A stretch of 64,000 nucleotides of DNA from Micromonospora sp. NBC_00389 (GCF_036059255.1 NZ_CP107947.1:3472001-3536000); one strand, 5' to 3'; counted from the stretch's first letter, positions 1-8,766 are shown. Notes: generated by a model from the letters alone, not told the origin. Program-made: numbers and translations.

Positions 1-852
1 TTCGGAAAGCGGTCGCACGGCGCCGACGATGGGGTTGAGCCGTCCGGTCCGGAGGCGCTGGGCGAGGTCGGTCAGCCGAGCGCGATCGGGTTCGACGACG
101 AAGAAGATGGCCCGCCCGTCCTTGGGCTGCACGGTAGGTGGCGTGGCGATGGTGACGAGGGTGCCGCCCGGGCGTACCAGTTTGGTCGATCGCTCGAGGA
201 TGTCGCCGCCGATGACGTCGAACACCACGTCCACCTCGCCGACGTGCTGCAAATCGTCGGCGTCCAGGTCGAGGAAGGTCTGCGCGCCGAGGCCGAGCGC
301 GACGTCACGGTCGCCTGCTCGGCCGGTGCCGATCACGCGAGCGCCCACCTCCCGCGCGAGTTGAACGGCGATCGAGCCGACGCCGCCCGCGGCACCGTGA
401 ATGAGGACGGTCTGGCCGGTCGTGAGGTGGGCGTGGTCGAACAGTCCCTGCCACGCGGTCAGTCCGGAGATGGGCAGCGCGGCCGCCACGGTGTGGTCGA
501 TGTCGGCGGCGAGGGGGGCGAGGTTGCGAGCCTCCACCGCGGTGTATTCGGCCAGGGATCCGTTGCGGGTCCAGTCGGTCAGTCCGAACACCCGCTGGCC
601 CACGGTGAGGCCGGTGGTTCCGTAGCCGAGCTCGACCACGACTCCGGACAGCTCGTGCCCGGGGATGCTGGGTGCCCGGTCGCGACCGGCGCGATCGGAC
701 CACGTTCCCGGCCAGTCGAGTTCTCCGGGGGTGAAGCCTGCGGCGTGCACTTGCACGATGACGTCGTTTTCCGCAGCGTGGGGGTAGGGCATGTCGGTCA
801 GGGTGAGCCCGCTGACACCCGCGTCACGGTCTCGCACGGTGATCGCTCGCAT
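1..852 (-). CDS. NADP-dependent zinc-type alcohol dehydrogenase/quinone oxidoreductase (MDR family), 3' end outside window
   Basis: Reading the minus strand from an ATG at 852-850 gives 284 open codons that run off the left edge, so the C-terminus is missing. The start is preceded by a GGAAAGG ribosome site. The N-terminal part resembles the GroES-like domain of medium-chain reductases (a PYPHAAENDVIVQVHAAG stretch). The cofactor domain has the glycine motif HGAAGGVGSIAVQLA near residue 145, followed by VDVVFDVIGG and LVRPGGTLVTIA, the usual order for quinone oxidoreductase-like enzymes that reduce enones or quinones with NADPH. No structural-zinc cysteine cluster is visible, which fits the quinone-reductase branch. 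The substrate is unknown. The HD-domain gene just upstream is on the same strand and may be co-transcribed. Confidence 0.88.
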   Translation of the reverse strand, partial: MRAITVRDRDAGVSGLTLTDMPYPHAAENDVIVQVHAAGFTPGELDWPGTWSDRAGRDRAPSIPGHELSGVVVELGYGTTGLTVGQRVFGLTDWTRNGSLAEYTAVEARNLAPLAADIDHTVAAALPISGLTAWQGLFDHAHLTTGQTVLIHGAAGGVGSIAVQLAREVGARVIGTGRAGDRDVALGLGAQTFLDLDADDLQHVGEVDVVFDVIGGDILERSTKLVRPGGTLVTIATPPTVQPKDGRAIFFVVEPDRARLTDLAQRLRTGRLNPIVGAVRPLSE

Positions 853-920
853 GCTCGAATCCTTTCCAAGAAAGTTCGTCGGCTCTTACCGTTCATCGCG
901 TGCTCGCGTGAGATGTCCAA

Positions 921-1559
921 TCAGCTCGGCCAGGGCGATCCGACGATGCGTTCGACCGTCGTGAAGCGCTGGAAGCCGGGGATGAAGTGTTCGAGCACGT
1001 CGGAGTTCACGGTGCCGTTCGTGGTTTCGGGACGGTTCTTCAGCCCGTCGACGTGGGCCCGCAGAAACTCGTTCTTGAAGTCCCCTCGTGGGTGGACGGC
1101 GAGAATCTCGCCCAGCTGATCGTGTTCCAGTCCGTCCAGGCCCAACCCGAGCACGTCGGTCAAGACACCGAGGTACGTGGTCGCGATTTCCGGGGCCATC
1201 CGGTCGGGGATGCCCGGCGTGGTGTGTAGCGCGATCGCCGTCCAAACGGTCTCGGCGGCAGCCGTCGAGAAACCCCGGTCGAGGAGGAACTTGCGCGCGT
1301 GGTCGGCGCCATCGACTTCGAAGCGCTGCTCGACGTCGGAAAAGGGAGTCAGGAGGCCGGCGTCATGGAACATGGCCGCCAGATAGAGCAACTCCGGGTC
1401 CGGTTTCACGCCGAGCTTGTGAGCGTGAATCAGGCTGAAGAGGAAGACCCTTCGGGAATGGTGGTAGATGAGAGGGCTGGTCGTCTCCCGGATGCGCCCG
1501 GTCGCTTCGGCGACCGCCGCTGTCTCAGGAATCTCCAGCCCCGCGATGACCTCTGGCAC
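921..1559 (-). CDS. HD-domain protein, cyanamide hydratase-like
   Basis: A 212-residue soluble protein starting at GTG 1559 with a GGAAGG ribosome site about 9 nt upstream. The HD superfamily metal ligands are visible: H33/H34 in YHHSRRVFLF, the H65-D66 doublet in AAMFHDAGLL and the downstream D87-H88 in GADHARKF. Spacing and length resemble the small HD proteins annotated as cyanamide hydratase-like or phosphohydrolases, which act on small nitriles or phosphomonoesters. The exact substrate cannot be read from sequence. It is divergent from the GlxA-type regulator at 2094, an arrangement consistent with regulation by that protein, and lies 69 bp upstream of the oxidoreductase on the same strand. 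Confidence 0.85.
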   Translation of the reverse strand: MPEVIAGLEIPETAAVAEATGRIRETTSPLIYHHSRRVFLFSLIHAHKLGVKPDPELLYLAAMFHDAGLLTPFSDVEQRFEVDGADHARKFLLDRGFSTAAAETVWTAIALHTTPGIPDRMAPEIATTYLGVLTDVLGLGLDGLEHDQLGEILAVHPRGDFKNEFLRAHVDGLKNRPETTNGTVNSDVLEHFIPGFQRFTTVERIVGSPWPS

Positions 1560-2093
1560 GATCTCTGACCTTCCCCGAGTGTGCGGACCATGTTTCCGAC
1601 CTCCATGCTGCCCACTGATCGTCGTATGGCGCCGCCTTCGTCCGGACGGAAATCACCTATATCCGGACAGGGCGAAGTCGCAGTCGTGCTCCACGACGCG
1701 CGGTGCCGTGTCCCCCCAGCGGGACGAGCGCGTGGCCTGCGACTTCGTGTCGTCCGTCACGGCCGTTCCACGTGACGCCTGGTGTCGGGTTGATCGCGTG
1801 AGTCAATCGGGCATCGGTTGCGGAAAGAGGATTTCGTCGACCAGCCTTTGCAACGGCTCCGGCGTTTCTTGAATAAACCCCGCTGTGTACATAATCAGCC
1901 GAAGATCGCAGGGAGTTCGTTTACCTGCAATAGTCGAAACGTGAGTAACCCGGCCACGAGGATCCCCGTCGTCTCCGGTAATGGCGTGCTACCAATAAGC
2001 GGTGTCCATGCTCATGTTTCGCCGACCCGACGGCGGTCAGTGCCGCCGGGGTCCGGTCGCTCACCGCAGGGATCCGGCTCCGAAGGGACCGGT
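1560..2093. promoter_or_regulatory. Divergent intergenic region between the HD-domain gene and the GlxA regulator
   Basis: This 534 bp stretch has no convincing gene. It is more AT-rich than its flanks around 1860-2000. A TTGAAT at 1869-1874 with AT-rich TACATAATCA at 1888-1897 is a weak candidate promoter toward the regulator, but the spacing for a clean -10 box is not ideal. The reading frame of the regulator is open back to 1818, but that extension has no family-like sequence and no ribosome site. Confidence 0.35.
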
Positions 2094-3071
2094 GTGGTGA
2101 ACGCTGGCCCCTATCGCGTCGCGATCTTCGTCTACGACGGAGTGACGTTGCTGGACGTCGCCGGTCCCGCGGAGGTGTTCAAGGAGTCGAACCGGTTCGG
2201 TGCCGACTACCGGATCGTGCTGCTGTCGCCGACCGGTGCGGACGTCACGTCGAACCTCGGGGTCCGGGTCGCGGTCGACGGCGCCATCTCCTCGGAGCCG
2301 GCTTTCGACACGTTGCTGGTGGCCGGGTCCGACCTCTATCCGCGCGCCCGTGTCCCCGCCGACCTGGCGGACGTCGTACGGATACCGGCGGCTGTGGCCG
2401 GCCGGGTCGCATCGATCTGCACCGGGGCGTTCGTCCTCGCCGCCGCCGGGGTCCTCGACGGCAAGCGTGCGACCACGCACTGGCAGGTCGCGCACGAGCT
2501 TGCCGCCTGGTATCCGACGTGCCGCGTCGAGCCCGACGCGATCTACGTTCGCGATGGCACCACGTACACGTCGGCAGGCGTGACGGCCGGTATCGACCTG
2601 GCGCTCGCTCTCGTCGAAGAGGACCACGGGCCCGACCTGGCACGCGACGTCGCACGCGCCTTGGTGGTGTACATGCAGCGTGCGGGCGGCCAGTCCCAGT
2701 TCTCGGCGCCGCTGCAAGGACCGCCGCCCCGCTCGCCGGCGCTCCGCAGAATCACCGACCTGGTGACGGCGGACCCCCGTGGGGACCACTCGCTCGGTGA
2801 ACTCGCGAAACACCTCAACGTGAGCACCCGGCACCTCACCCGGCTTTTCCACGACGAGCTGTCCACGACACCGGCCCGCTACGTGGAAAACATCCGATTC
2901 GACATGGCCAGGGCACTGCTCGACCAAGGACACACCGCGACGCAGGCAGCGACCCTCGCCGGGTTCCCCAGCTACGAAAGCATGCGACGGGTTTTCGCCA
3001 GGAAGCTGTCGATCAGCCCCGCCGCCTACCAGCGCCGGTTCAGCACGACCCGCCGCGCGAATGCGGGTTAG
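2094..3071 (+). CDS. GlxA-family transcriptional regulator (DJ-1/PfpI-like domain plus AraC helix-turn-helix)
   Basis: A 325-residue regulator. I place the start at GTG 2094 (or the adjacent GTG 2097) because a GAAGGG ribosome site lies about 7 nt upstream and family similarity begins at PYRVAIFVYDG. Residues 1-200 form a DJ-1/PfpI-like sensor domain with the nucleophile-elbow cysteine C109 in SICTGAFVLAAAG. Residues about 225-320 form two AraC helix-turn-helix motifs (LGELAKHLNVSTRHLTRLF and ATLAGFPSYESMRRVF). GlxA-type proteins usually activate or repress a neighbouring metabolic gene. The divergent HD-domain gene is the obvious candidate target. The ligand is unknown. Confidence 0.9.
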   Translation: MVNAGPYRVAIFVYDGVTLLDVAGPAEVFKESNRFGADYRIVLLSPTGADVTSNLGVRVAVDGAISSEPAFDTLLVAGSDLYPRARVPADLADVVRIPAAVAGRVASICTGAFVLAAAGVLDGKRATTHWQVAHELAAWYPTCRVEPDAIYVRDGTTYTSAGVTAGIDLALALVEEDHGPDLARDVARALVVYMQRAGGQSQFSAPLQGPPPRSPALRRITDLVTADPRGDHSLGELAKHLNVSTRHLTRLFHDELSTTPARYVENIRFDMARALLDQGHTATQAATLAGFPSYESMRRVFARKLSISPAAYQRRFSTTRRANAG

Positions 3072-3175
3072 TACTCCAGTTGCAGTTGAGGGAGCTGGCG
3101 TGCGGCCGCGTCGTGTCTGGCCTCCGCCTCAGGACGGGTCCTGGCTTGGCGTTGCGCGTCAGGAACCGACTCAGC

Positions 3176-3784
3176 TCACCGGTCGGTTGCGACTGCCGCG
3201 ATGGCGGCGAGCGGCCGGTGAGTGCCGTCACTGGGCCGCCGGTGGCGCTCAACTTCCGTGAAGCCGGCACGCGTCAGTCGCTCGGAGATCGCGTCGACGG
3301 GCCAGCGATAGGCGGTCACGACTTTGTGGTCGAAGGCGTCGACCTCGTCACCGTCGAAGAGACCCAGCACGATCGTTCCGGACGGGGCCATGGCTCGCCG
3401 GAACTCAGCGAGCATGCCGTCGAGATCTTGCGGCGGTAGATGGATCAACGAGTACCAGGCCAGGATGCCGGCGATGGAGTGGTCGGCGACGTCGAGGCGT
3501 TCCATCGACCCGAGGTGGAACTCGGCGCTCGGGTGGTTCGCCCTCGCGTGGGCGATGAACTCGGGGACCATGTCGATTCCCGTTGCGTCGACGCCCAGTG
3601 AGCGAAGGTAGCCGGTGATATGGCCAGGCCCGCAGCCGAGATCGAGCACCGTGCCAGGTCGGCCTGCCAGATGTCGCCCGATGAAGGCGAGGTCGTCGGC
3701 GTGTACCTGCTGGCTCGTGCCGAACAGCTCGATGTAGAGCTCTGCAACGGACGCGTACGCCTGCCGGACCTGCTCGATGTTCAC
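3176..3784 (-). CDS. Class I SAM-dependent methyltransferase
   Basis: A 202-residue cytoplasmic protein with the SAM-binding motif I VLDLGCGPG at residues 46-54, an acidic post-I position in GIDMVPEF and a motif IV-like ILAWYSLIHLP. It resembles small-molecule methyltransferases of the Methyltransf_11/25 type. The substrate is not predictable. The start is ATG 3784. The gene is convergent with the GlxA regulator, with only 104 bp between them. On the other side it lies 153 bp downstream of the MerR-methyltransferase fusion on the same strand, so a methyltransferase pair may be co-expressed. Confidence 0.88.
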   Translation of the reverse strand: MNIEQVRQAYASVAELYIELFGTSQQVHADDLAFIGRHLAGRPGTVLDLGCGPGHITGYLRSLGVDATGIDMVPEFIAHARANHPSAEFHLGSMERLDVADHSIAGILAWYSLIHLPPQDLDGMLAEFRRAMAPSGTIVLGLFDGDEVDAFDHKVVTAYRWPVDAISERLTRAGFTEVERHRRPSDGTHRPLAAIAAVATDR

Positions 3785-3937
3785 CGCCTGACTATATGAG
3801 CTCTCGGATTGGCCGGAGCCGGGCCCATGACCAGTTCGCCGCCGACCGAAGGCGGCGACTCAGGCCAAGCGTCGCCGTGGTCGCAATTACCGATCGCGGT
3901 AGGTCCGCTCCTTGATGGCGTTCTCGCGCACGGTGGT

Positions 3938-5053
3938 TCAGGCTACGAGCAGGCGGAGGCCGAGCTCTGCGGTGTCGAGGGGGATGAGGTCGCGGTTGCG
4001 CTCGGCCCACCGACCTGAGGAAAGGTCTTCGCGGAGTGTGCTGACTGCCCGCTGCTCAGCCTGCGGTCCGACTCTGGTCCATACCGAAACCGCGCGGCGT
4101 ACATGTTCGTCCAGGTATGCCTCAGGCCGGCGCCAGTGTGCCTCGAAGAAGCCGTCAGCGCAGTCCCAGGGGACGAGCACCGGCTCCGCGCGTCCTCCGA
4201 TCGCGCGGGTCAGGTCGGCCAGGGACGGCCAGCCGACGAGAAGGTCCGCGAATTCAGGCAGGTAGTCGCGGGTGAGCCAGAACCGCTGACGCCAGCCGGT
4301 GTCATCGGCGTCGTAGGTGAACACCACCACGCGGCGGGCAACACGCCGCATCTCACGCAGCCCGGCGACCGGGTCGGGCCAGTGATGGACGGTGCTGACC
4401 GCCATCGCGGCATCAAAAGACTGGTCCTCGAACGGCAGACTCTCCGCGGCGGCGGCCACGCACGGCGCCGCGCCTGCGGGACGCTGCGCCCGCATGACCG
4501 CCGACGGTTCCACCGCCGTGACATCGCGGTCGGGGGGCTCGTAGGAACCGGTGCCAGCCCCGACGTTCAGCACCGTTCGTGCGTCCCCCAGCGCATCCCA
4601 AATGCGCGCGGCGATCCGCGGCTCGGTGCGCCGCGTCGCTGGGTAAGCAGATCCGATGGTGTCGTACAACTGCGCGCCGAACACTTGCAGTTGCTCCTCT
4701 GGCGTCGTCCTGATCCCCATTGCTCGTGCCTCCAGTTCCCTGTCTATGGCCGTCACCATGGCAGCAGCTCGATCGCGCTGGTCCATTAGCAGGCCGCGCA
4801 GCCGGCACAGGTGCGCGACTGCGTCGGTGGCCGGATCGTCAACCAGGTCCGCGATCTCCCGCAATCCGAAGCCGAGCCGCCGGTAGGCGAGCACCTCCCG
4901 GAGTCGCTCCACATCGTCGGCGGAGTAGGCCCGGTGCCCGGCCGCGGTCCGCGTGGACGGCTCCAGGAGGCCGATCTCGTCATAGTGATGCAGCGTGCGG
5001 ACGCTGACGCCGGCCAACTCCGCCACACGTCCCACGGTCAGGTGATCCTCCAC
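3938..5053 (-). CDS. MerR-family regulator fused to a SAM-dependent methyltransferase
   Basis: About 371 residues from GTG 5053; an upstream GTG at 5095 would add 14 unconserved residues. Neither start has a good ribosome site. Residues about 5-75 are a MerR winged helix (TVGRVAELAGVSVRTLHHYDEIGLL), followed by a coiled-coil dimerisation helix to about residue 112. The segment MGIRTTPEEQLQVFG at 112-126 is the linker that normally leads into the TipAS effector domain of TipA-type regulators. Here it continues directly into a class I methyltransferase with motif I VLNVGAGTG at 161-169, VEPSAVM and FDAAMAVSTVHHWPDP. The reading frame is uninterrupted with uniform codon bias. MerR proteins respond to drugs, metals or redox; the ligand and methyl acceptor are unknown. 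Confidence 0.85.
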   Translation of the reverse strand: MEDHLTVGRVAELAGVSVRTLHHYDEIGLLEPSTRTAAGHRAYSADDVERLREVLAYRRLGFGLREIADLVDDPATDAVAHLCRLRGLLMDQRDRAAAMVTAIDRELEARAMGIRTTPEEQLQVFGAQLYDTIGSAYPATRRTEPRIAARIWDALGDARTVLNVGAGTGSYEPPDRDVTAVEPSAVMRAQRPAGAAPCVAAAAESLPFEDQSFDAAMAVSTVHHWPDPVAGLREMRRVARRVVVFTYDADDTGWRQRFWLTRDYLPEFADLLVGWPSLADLTRAIGGRAEPVLVPWDCADGFFEAHWRRPEAYLDEHVRRAVSVWTRVGPQAEQRAVSTLREDLSSGRWAERNRDLIPLDTAELGLRLLVA

Positions 5054-5278
5054 GCCACCGACTATGTGGCATGACGCCGCGTGAGGAGCAAGCACTTCGC
5101 TGCTGGCGTGACCGAGTGTCCGCTCATCGGCAACGCCTGTTTGATCATTGTGCGGTTGACGTTGCCTTCGAGGGCGCCGCCGTTCGGCATGAACGCCGTC
5201 CTCACATTGGGCCGCCGGTTAGGTTCGGTGGGCAAGCATCGTGCACCTCCCGGTCGGCGTTCGGAGCGTCCGGCTACG

Positions 5279-6508
5279 TCAGCCAGTGGCGCGGGTGCGC
5301 CGGCTTCCGAGCGCGGTGCCGAGGGCCGCGCCGGTGGCGGTACCCACCGTCCATTCGAAGATCATGCCGAGGAGGAACTCTGGACGCAGCACGTCGAGGA
5401 CAGCGGCTTGCCACGTCGGCGGCACGGCGTCGCCGGTGCTCAGGTAGCCGGCATGCTGGTTCGCCCAGACCACGGCCTCGGGGAGGCTGACGGCGAGCAC
5501 CGCGACCAGGGCGGCGAGCCCGGCCAGCGCTCCGGTGCGCAGCCCGGCGCCGAAGGATCGGTTGCGCCAGGCCGTGGTGAGCGCGACGGCCAGCAGTAGG
5601 GGCATCGGGAGGAACACCCAGAAGCCGAGTATGCCGCCGCGGTCGTGCGCCAGCGACCAGCGCGAGGCGGCCAACGTGGCACCTGCCACGACGACCGCCG
5701 TCCCTGCGGCCAGCAGCCATGCGCCGTGCGGCAGCGCGGACCGCAGCGCGGCCCGTACCCCGCTGAGGGCGAACCTGCGGCGCTCGGCTGGCGGGTCGAT
5801 CGCCGCGAGTTCGGCCCGCAGCGCGGCACCCCATGCGGATCGGTTGTGGGGCAGGTCGGCGGTGGCCAGGTCGAGCAGGATCTGCCAGACGTCGAGTGCC
5901 GCGTGCTGACGGCCTGCAGTGCGGGCGCCGAGCGCGGCTCCGAGGACGGGCCACGGCATGTTCCAGGCCAGCGCGACCAGGAGGACGTCGAACGGCATCA
6001 GCAGGTCGCCGTCGCCGAGGTTCGCGACGACCGGGAACATGTCGGGCTCGGCCAGATAGGCGGCGCGCAGCGGCAGGTGCGCGGCCGCGGTGCCGGCGAT
6101 GATGGCGGCGAGGGCGAGCAGCCCGGCGATGGTGCCGGCTCCGAATCCGCGGGCGCGGGCGATGGCGGCTGCAGCCGCGCCGACGAACGCGGCGCACCCG
6201 AGGGCCGCAAGCACTCCGAGCATCATGGACAGCAGCACTACGTCAAAGTCCCAGCGCGGGCCGTTGGTGACCGTGGCGAGGTACAGGCGCTCCAGGCCGG
6301 CAGTGAGCAGCGCGCCGGCTGCGGCGACGGCGATCAGTCCCGGCCACACCGGACGTCTGGTGCCGTCTCGCCACGCGGCGCGGGCGCGGGCGGCGAGCGT
6401 GCGCGCACCGCCCCGGCGTACGGCGTCACGCAGCCGGACCGCGAGCACCACGATCGCGAGCAGGGGCACCGGTAGGAGCAGCACCAGGATGAAGAGGAAA
6501 GCGAGCAT
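5279..6508 (-). CDS. Multi-pass membrane protein of unknown function, partner of PadR regulator
   Basis: A 409-residue very hydrophobic protein starting at ATG 6508. Membrane segments are evident at about residues 2-25, 55-75, 88-115, 125-145, 175-200 and several more in the C-terminal half (for example LLAAGTAVVVAGATLAA and FLPMPLLLAVALTT). A soluble Arg/Ala-rich stretch separates the two halves. I recognise no catalytic or transporter motif. It follows the PadR gene by 48 bp on the same strand. PadR-controlled operons often encode a membrane protein or a drug efflux system, so a stress-responsive membrane role is an inference only. Confidence 0.7.
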   Translation of the reverse strand: MLAFLFILVLLLPVPLLAIVVLAVRLRDAVRRGGARTLAARARAAWRDGTRRPVWPGLIAVAAAGALLTAGLERLYLATVTNGPRWDFDVVLLSMMLGVLAALGCAAFVGAAAAAIARARGFGAGTIAGLLALAAIIAGTAAAHLPLRAAYLAEPDMFPVVANLGDGDLLMPFDVLLVALAWNMPWPVLGAALGARTAGRQHAALDVWQILLDLATADLPHNRSAWGAALRAELAAIDPPAERRRFALSGVRAALRSALPHGAWLLAAGTAVVVAGATLAASRWSLAHDRGGILGFWVFLPMPLLLAVALTTAWRNRSFGAGLRTGALAGLAALVAVLAVSLPEAVVWANQHAGYLSTGDAVPPTWQAAVLDVLRPEFLLGMIFEWTVGTATGAALGTALGSRRTRATG

Positions 6509-6556
6509 CGAGGGCCTCCGAACGGCAGGTGCGGGTCGAGGTCGAGCGGTCGAAGC

Positions 6557-6886
6557 TCAGGTGGTCCCGGGCGCGAGCCGGGCCGCGCCCGGGGCGGGTG
6601 CGCCGTTCCTGGCACGTGCCGTCGCGGCGACGGCACGCGCGAGTTCGGCGCCTGCGGTGCTGAGCCGGTACAGGTGCCGGGCCGGCCGCCCGCGCGGCGG
6701 TTCGGTCTCCCAGGAAGTCTCGACGTGTCCGCGCTCGGCGAGGCGGATCAGGATCGGGTAGACGGTGCCCGCCTTCAGGTTGAGGGCGCGGCACAGGTCG
6801 TAGCCGTGGCTCCAGCCCTCGCCTGCCTCGGCGAGGGCGGTCAGTACGGCCGCGGTCTGCGGGGAGGGATGTCGGGTGCGGACCAT
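6557..6886 (-). CDS. PadR-family transcriptional repressor
   Basis: A 109-residue winged-helix protein starting at ATG 6886. The PadR core is clear: helices around ALAEAGEGWSHGYDLCRALNLKAGTVYPILIRLAERGHVETSWE followed by the wing residues RPARHLYRLSTAG. It has only a short C-terminal tail, so it belongs to the short PadR-s2 group. PadR repressors of this type are usually autoregulated and release DNA on binding small hydrophobic molecules. A matching palindrome lies just upstream of its start. It most likely controls itself and the downstream membrane protein. Confidence 0.93.
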   Translation of the reverse strand: MVRTRHPSPQTAAVLTALAEAGEGWSHGYDLCRALNLKAGTVYPILIRLAERGHVETSWETEPPRGRPARHLYRLSTAGAELARAVAATARARNGAPAPGAARLAPGTT

Positions 6887-6896
6887 GACACCATAG

Positions 6897-6910
6897 TCTA
6901 CCTAGATAGA
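6897..6910. promoter_or_regulatory. Candidate PadR operator
   Basis: TCTACCTAGATAGA is a 14 bp palindrome around a central CTAG with a single mismatched pair, 10 bp upstream of the padR start codon. It closely resembles the CTA-rich palindromes bound by PadR-s2 repressors. Its position would overlap the promoter and block transcription of padR and the downstream membrane gene. Confidence 0.65.
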
Positions 6911-7099
6911 GTTATACGCAAGACCCATCCCTGATCTGCATTGCGCCTCCGGCTGACCGCTGGATGGCGAGCCGCTGAACCTCCCGCCATGATCAGGGCA
7001 GCGATGGTCCACTACATAGGCCCAAGGTCGAGAAGCGAACCCACGCTCATCGGAATCTGAGGGCGTCCACGACGACGGCGATTGGTAAAGCACGCTGAC

Positions 7100-8053
7100 T
7101 CAGCTTTGTTGGTAGTTCACCGCGGCGAACCCGCACGGCTGGTGCAGGTGCAGGTAGTAAGCGCCCTCGCCGAAGTCGTCCAGGTCCGCGCCGCCGATCA
7201 AACCCACATAGTCCATCGGTTGGCCGCAACCGGGGCAGTCGGCGTGCTCGGCGTCCTGGATCCAGTCGGGCCGACCGCCCAGCGTCGAGCCGCCGCGATT
7301 CCAAGCGCTGGCCTGGTAGGGGTTCGGCAAGGCCGGCCCCAAGACCGGAAGCAGCGCCGGCGGGTCCTCCGGTTCGGCAGCATCCGGGAGGTAGCTCGGG
7401 CGGGTGTTGCCGGCCCACCAGGTAGCGGAGCCGGACGGCGTGACCCGGCTGTACAGCGTCGTATAGCAGGCGCAGAAGTGGCAGGTCTCGATCACCAATC
7501 GGCCGGACCAGGCCGCATGTGTCAGCGCAGCTTCGATGGCCGGTTCTGCGGTGTCCAGGTCCACGGCAACCCAGAGCGGCGACGCACACCATGGACAGGT
7601 GGGCCCGTCTGCGCGTCGGGGTGTTTCGCGCATGACCCACCGATGCGCGGTGTCGCCGCACAGGTCCCGTCGGCTGTCGTCTGGGCCGATCGTCCAACCG
7701 CCCTCGAGCGCGTAGCTCAGCGCACCGACGTGCAGTTCGTCCGCGCCGACAGGCGGTTGCGTCGACCAGCGGCGCATGGCGCTCTCGGCGAGCGGGTGAG
7801 CACAGTGCGCCAGGATCAGGAGCAGATGATTGAGCCGATCCGGTGTCCGCCCGTCGTCGATCCGCTCGATGACTCGGCGGACCACGTCGGCGCCTGCCGC
7901 ACGGTACAACTTCGCCGGCCACAGCACGTCGAGGTCGAGCATGAGGCCCTGGTACGGGGCGAGCCTCCGCGGATCGGCGTCCGCGATCTCGCACAATTCC
8001 TCGATCGCGTCGTCGTCCTCGGCGGCCGTCCTCCTGATCAATTCCTCGATCAC
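7100..8053 (-). CDS. Cysteine-rich hypothetical protein with YwqG/DUF1963-like C-terminus
   Basis: A 317-residue soluble protein starting at ATG 8053. The N-terminal third is helical and acidic. It then has three Cys pairs: CPWC near residue 152, CHFC near 197, and CPGC near 273. The C-terminal stretch containing GGRPDWIQDAEHADCPGCGQPM and GEGAYYLHLHQPCG resembles the end of DUF1963/YwqG-type proteins, whose biochemical role is poorly defined. The Cys pairs suggest zinc binding, but I cannot assign a function. The downstream neighbour (8090-8446) is on the same strand, 36 bp upstream of this start. Confidence 0.65.
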   Translation of the reverse strand: MIEELIRRTAAEDDDAIEELCEIADADPRRLAPYQGLMLDLDVLWPAKLYRAAGADVVRRVIERIDDGRTPDRLNHLLLILAHCAHPLAESAMRRWSTQPPVGADELHVGALSYALEGGWTIGPDDSRRDLCGDTAHRWVMRETPRRADGPTCPWCASPLWVAVDLDTAEPAIEAALTHAAWSGRLVIETCHFCACYTTLYSRVTPSGSATWWAGNTRPSYLPDAAEPEDPPALLPVLGPALPNPYQASAWNRGGSTLGGRPDWIQDAEHADCPGCGQPMDYVGLIGGADLDDFGEGAYYLHLHQPCGFAAVNYQQS

Positions 8054-8089
8054 GAGCGGATCGTAGCCGGGTCGATCTGCCGGCCACCG

Positions 8090-8446
8090 TCAGCTGTAGT
8101 ACTGAGCGAGGCAGAACTCGTGGTCCTCCGGGTCGGCCATGACCACGACCACACCCTCGTCATAGTCGTGCCGTTCACCGGTGAACCGGCCACCAAGACC
8201 GATGACCAGCGCCATCGCCTCGGCGATATCGTCGACGGAGACGTCGAGGTGAATCCGCACCTTGCCTGTTCGAGGCTCCGGCACTGGCTGGAACACCAGC
8301 CGCGGCTGAGGGTCACTTCGTTCGCCGAGGTAGACCCAACCCTCCTGCGACGGCCCAGGATCGCGACCGAGCAGGCCGCTCCAGAACCGGGCTACCCGCT
8401 CTGGGTCAACGCAATCGATCGTGACACCGGACCAGACGTTCGCCAT
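8090..8446 (-). CDS. VOC-superfamily (glyoxalase/bleomycin-resistance-like) protein
   Basis: A 118-residue protein starting at ATG 8446 with the paired beta-alpha-beta-beta-beta fold signature of the vicinal oxygen chelate superfamily: TIDCVDPERVARFWSGLLG at the N-terminus, then RIHLDVSVDDIAEAMALVIGLGG, and a C-terminal MADPEDHEFCL that would carry a metal-ligand Glu. Such proteins are either metal-dependent lyases/dioxygenases or drug-binding proteins; sequence alone does not decide which. It is upstream of, and probably co-transcribed with, the Cys-rich protein at 7100-8053. Confidence 0.85.
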   Translation of the reverse strand: MANVWSGVTIDCVDPERVARFWSGLLGRDPGPSQEGWVYLGERSDPQPRLVFQPVPEPRTGKVRIHLDVSVDDIAEAMALVIGLGGRFTGERHDYDEGVVVVMADPEDHEFCLAQYYS

Positions 8447-8731
8447 GTACTGATCCTGACAGAGCTCCGGTCAGCGATCGTCCAGCGTCGACGCCACCCG
8501 GAGGCACTCGGGTCGGTATCACACGAGACGGGTGACGGCTTGGGCGCAGACCAGCGAGGTGGTCAACCGCCGTGGCGCCACTTTCCGCAGGTGGGTCTCG
8601 TCCTTCCGCGCTGAGCGGACTTGTGGTGCCGGCAAGCGTGGGGGCCTGGGGGGTCGGCATCCGGCAGGTTGCCGCAGGCCGCCCCACCGCCTGTTCTCGC
8701 GTTACTAAGTGGAGTGATTCGCATCACGTCG
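8447..8731. other. Divergent spacer between the VOC gene and the flavin oxidoreductase
   Basis: This stretch and the promoter-like element that follows make a 320 bp gap without a gene. The oxidoreductase reading frame is open back to 8572 but without family similarity before ATG 8767. I see no strong terminator or repeat here. Confidence 0.3.
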
Positions 8732-8758
8732 TGTCATGTTTCGACGTTCCGTGGTGTC
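8732..8758 (+). promoter_or_regulatory. Candidate ECF41-type promoter for the oxidoreductase-sigJ operon
   Basis: TGTCATG at 8732-8738 is followed after exactly 16 bp by TGTC at 8755-8758. This is close to the ECF41 promoter pattern as I recall it (TGTCACA, 16 bp, CGTC). The predicted transcription start falls at or within a few bases of ATG 8767, so the mRNA may be leaderless. The downstream operon encodes an ECF41 sigma factor, which supports autoregulation. Confidence 0.5.
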
Positions 8759-8766
8759 TTGGGGGC

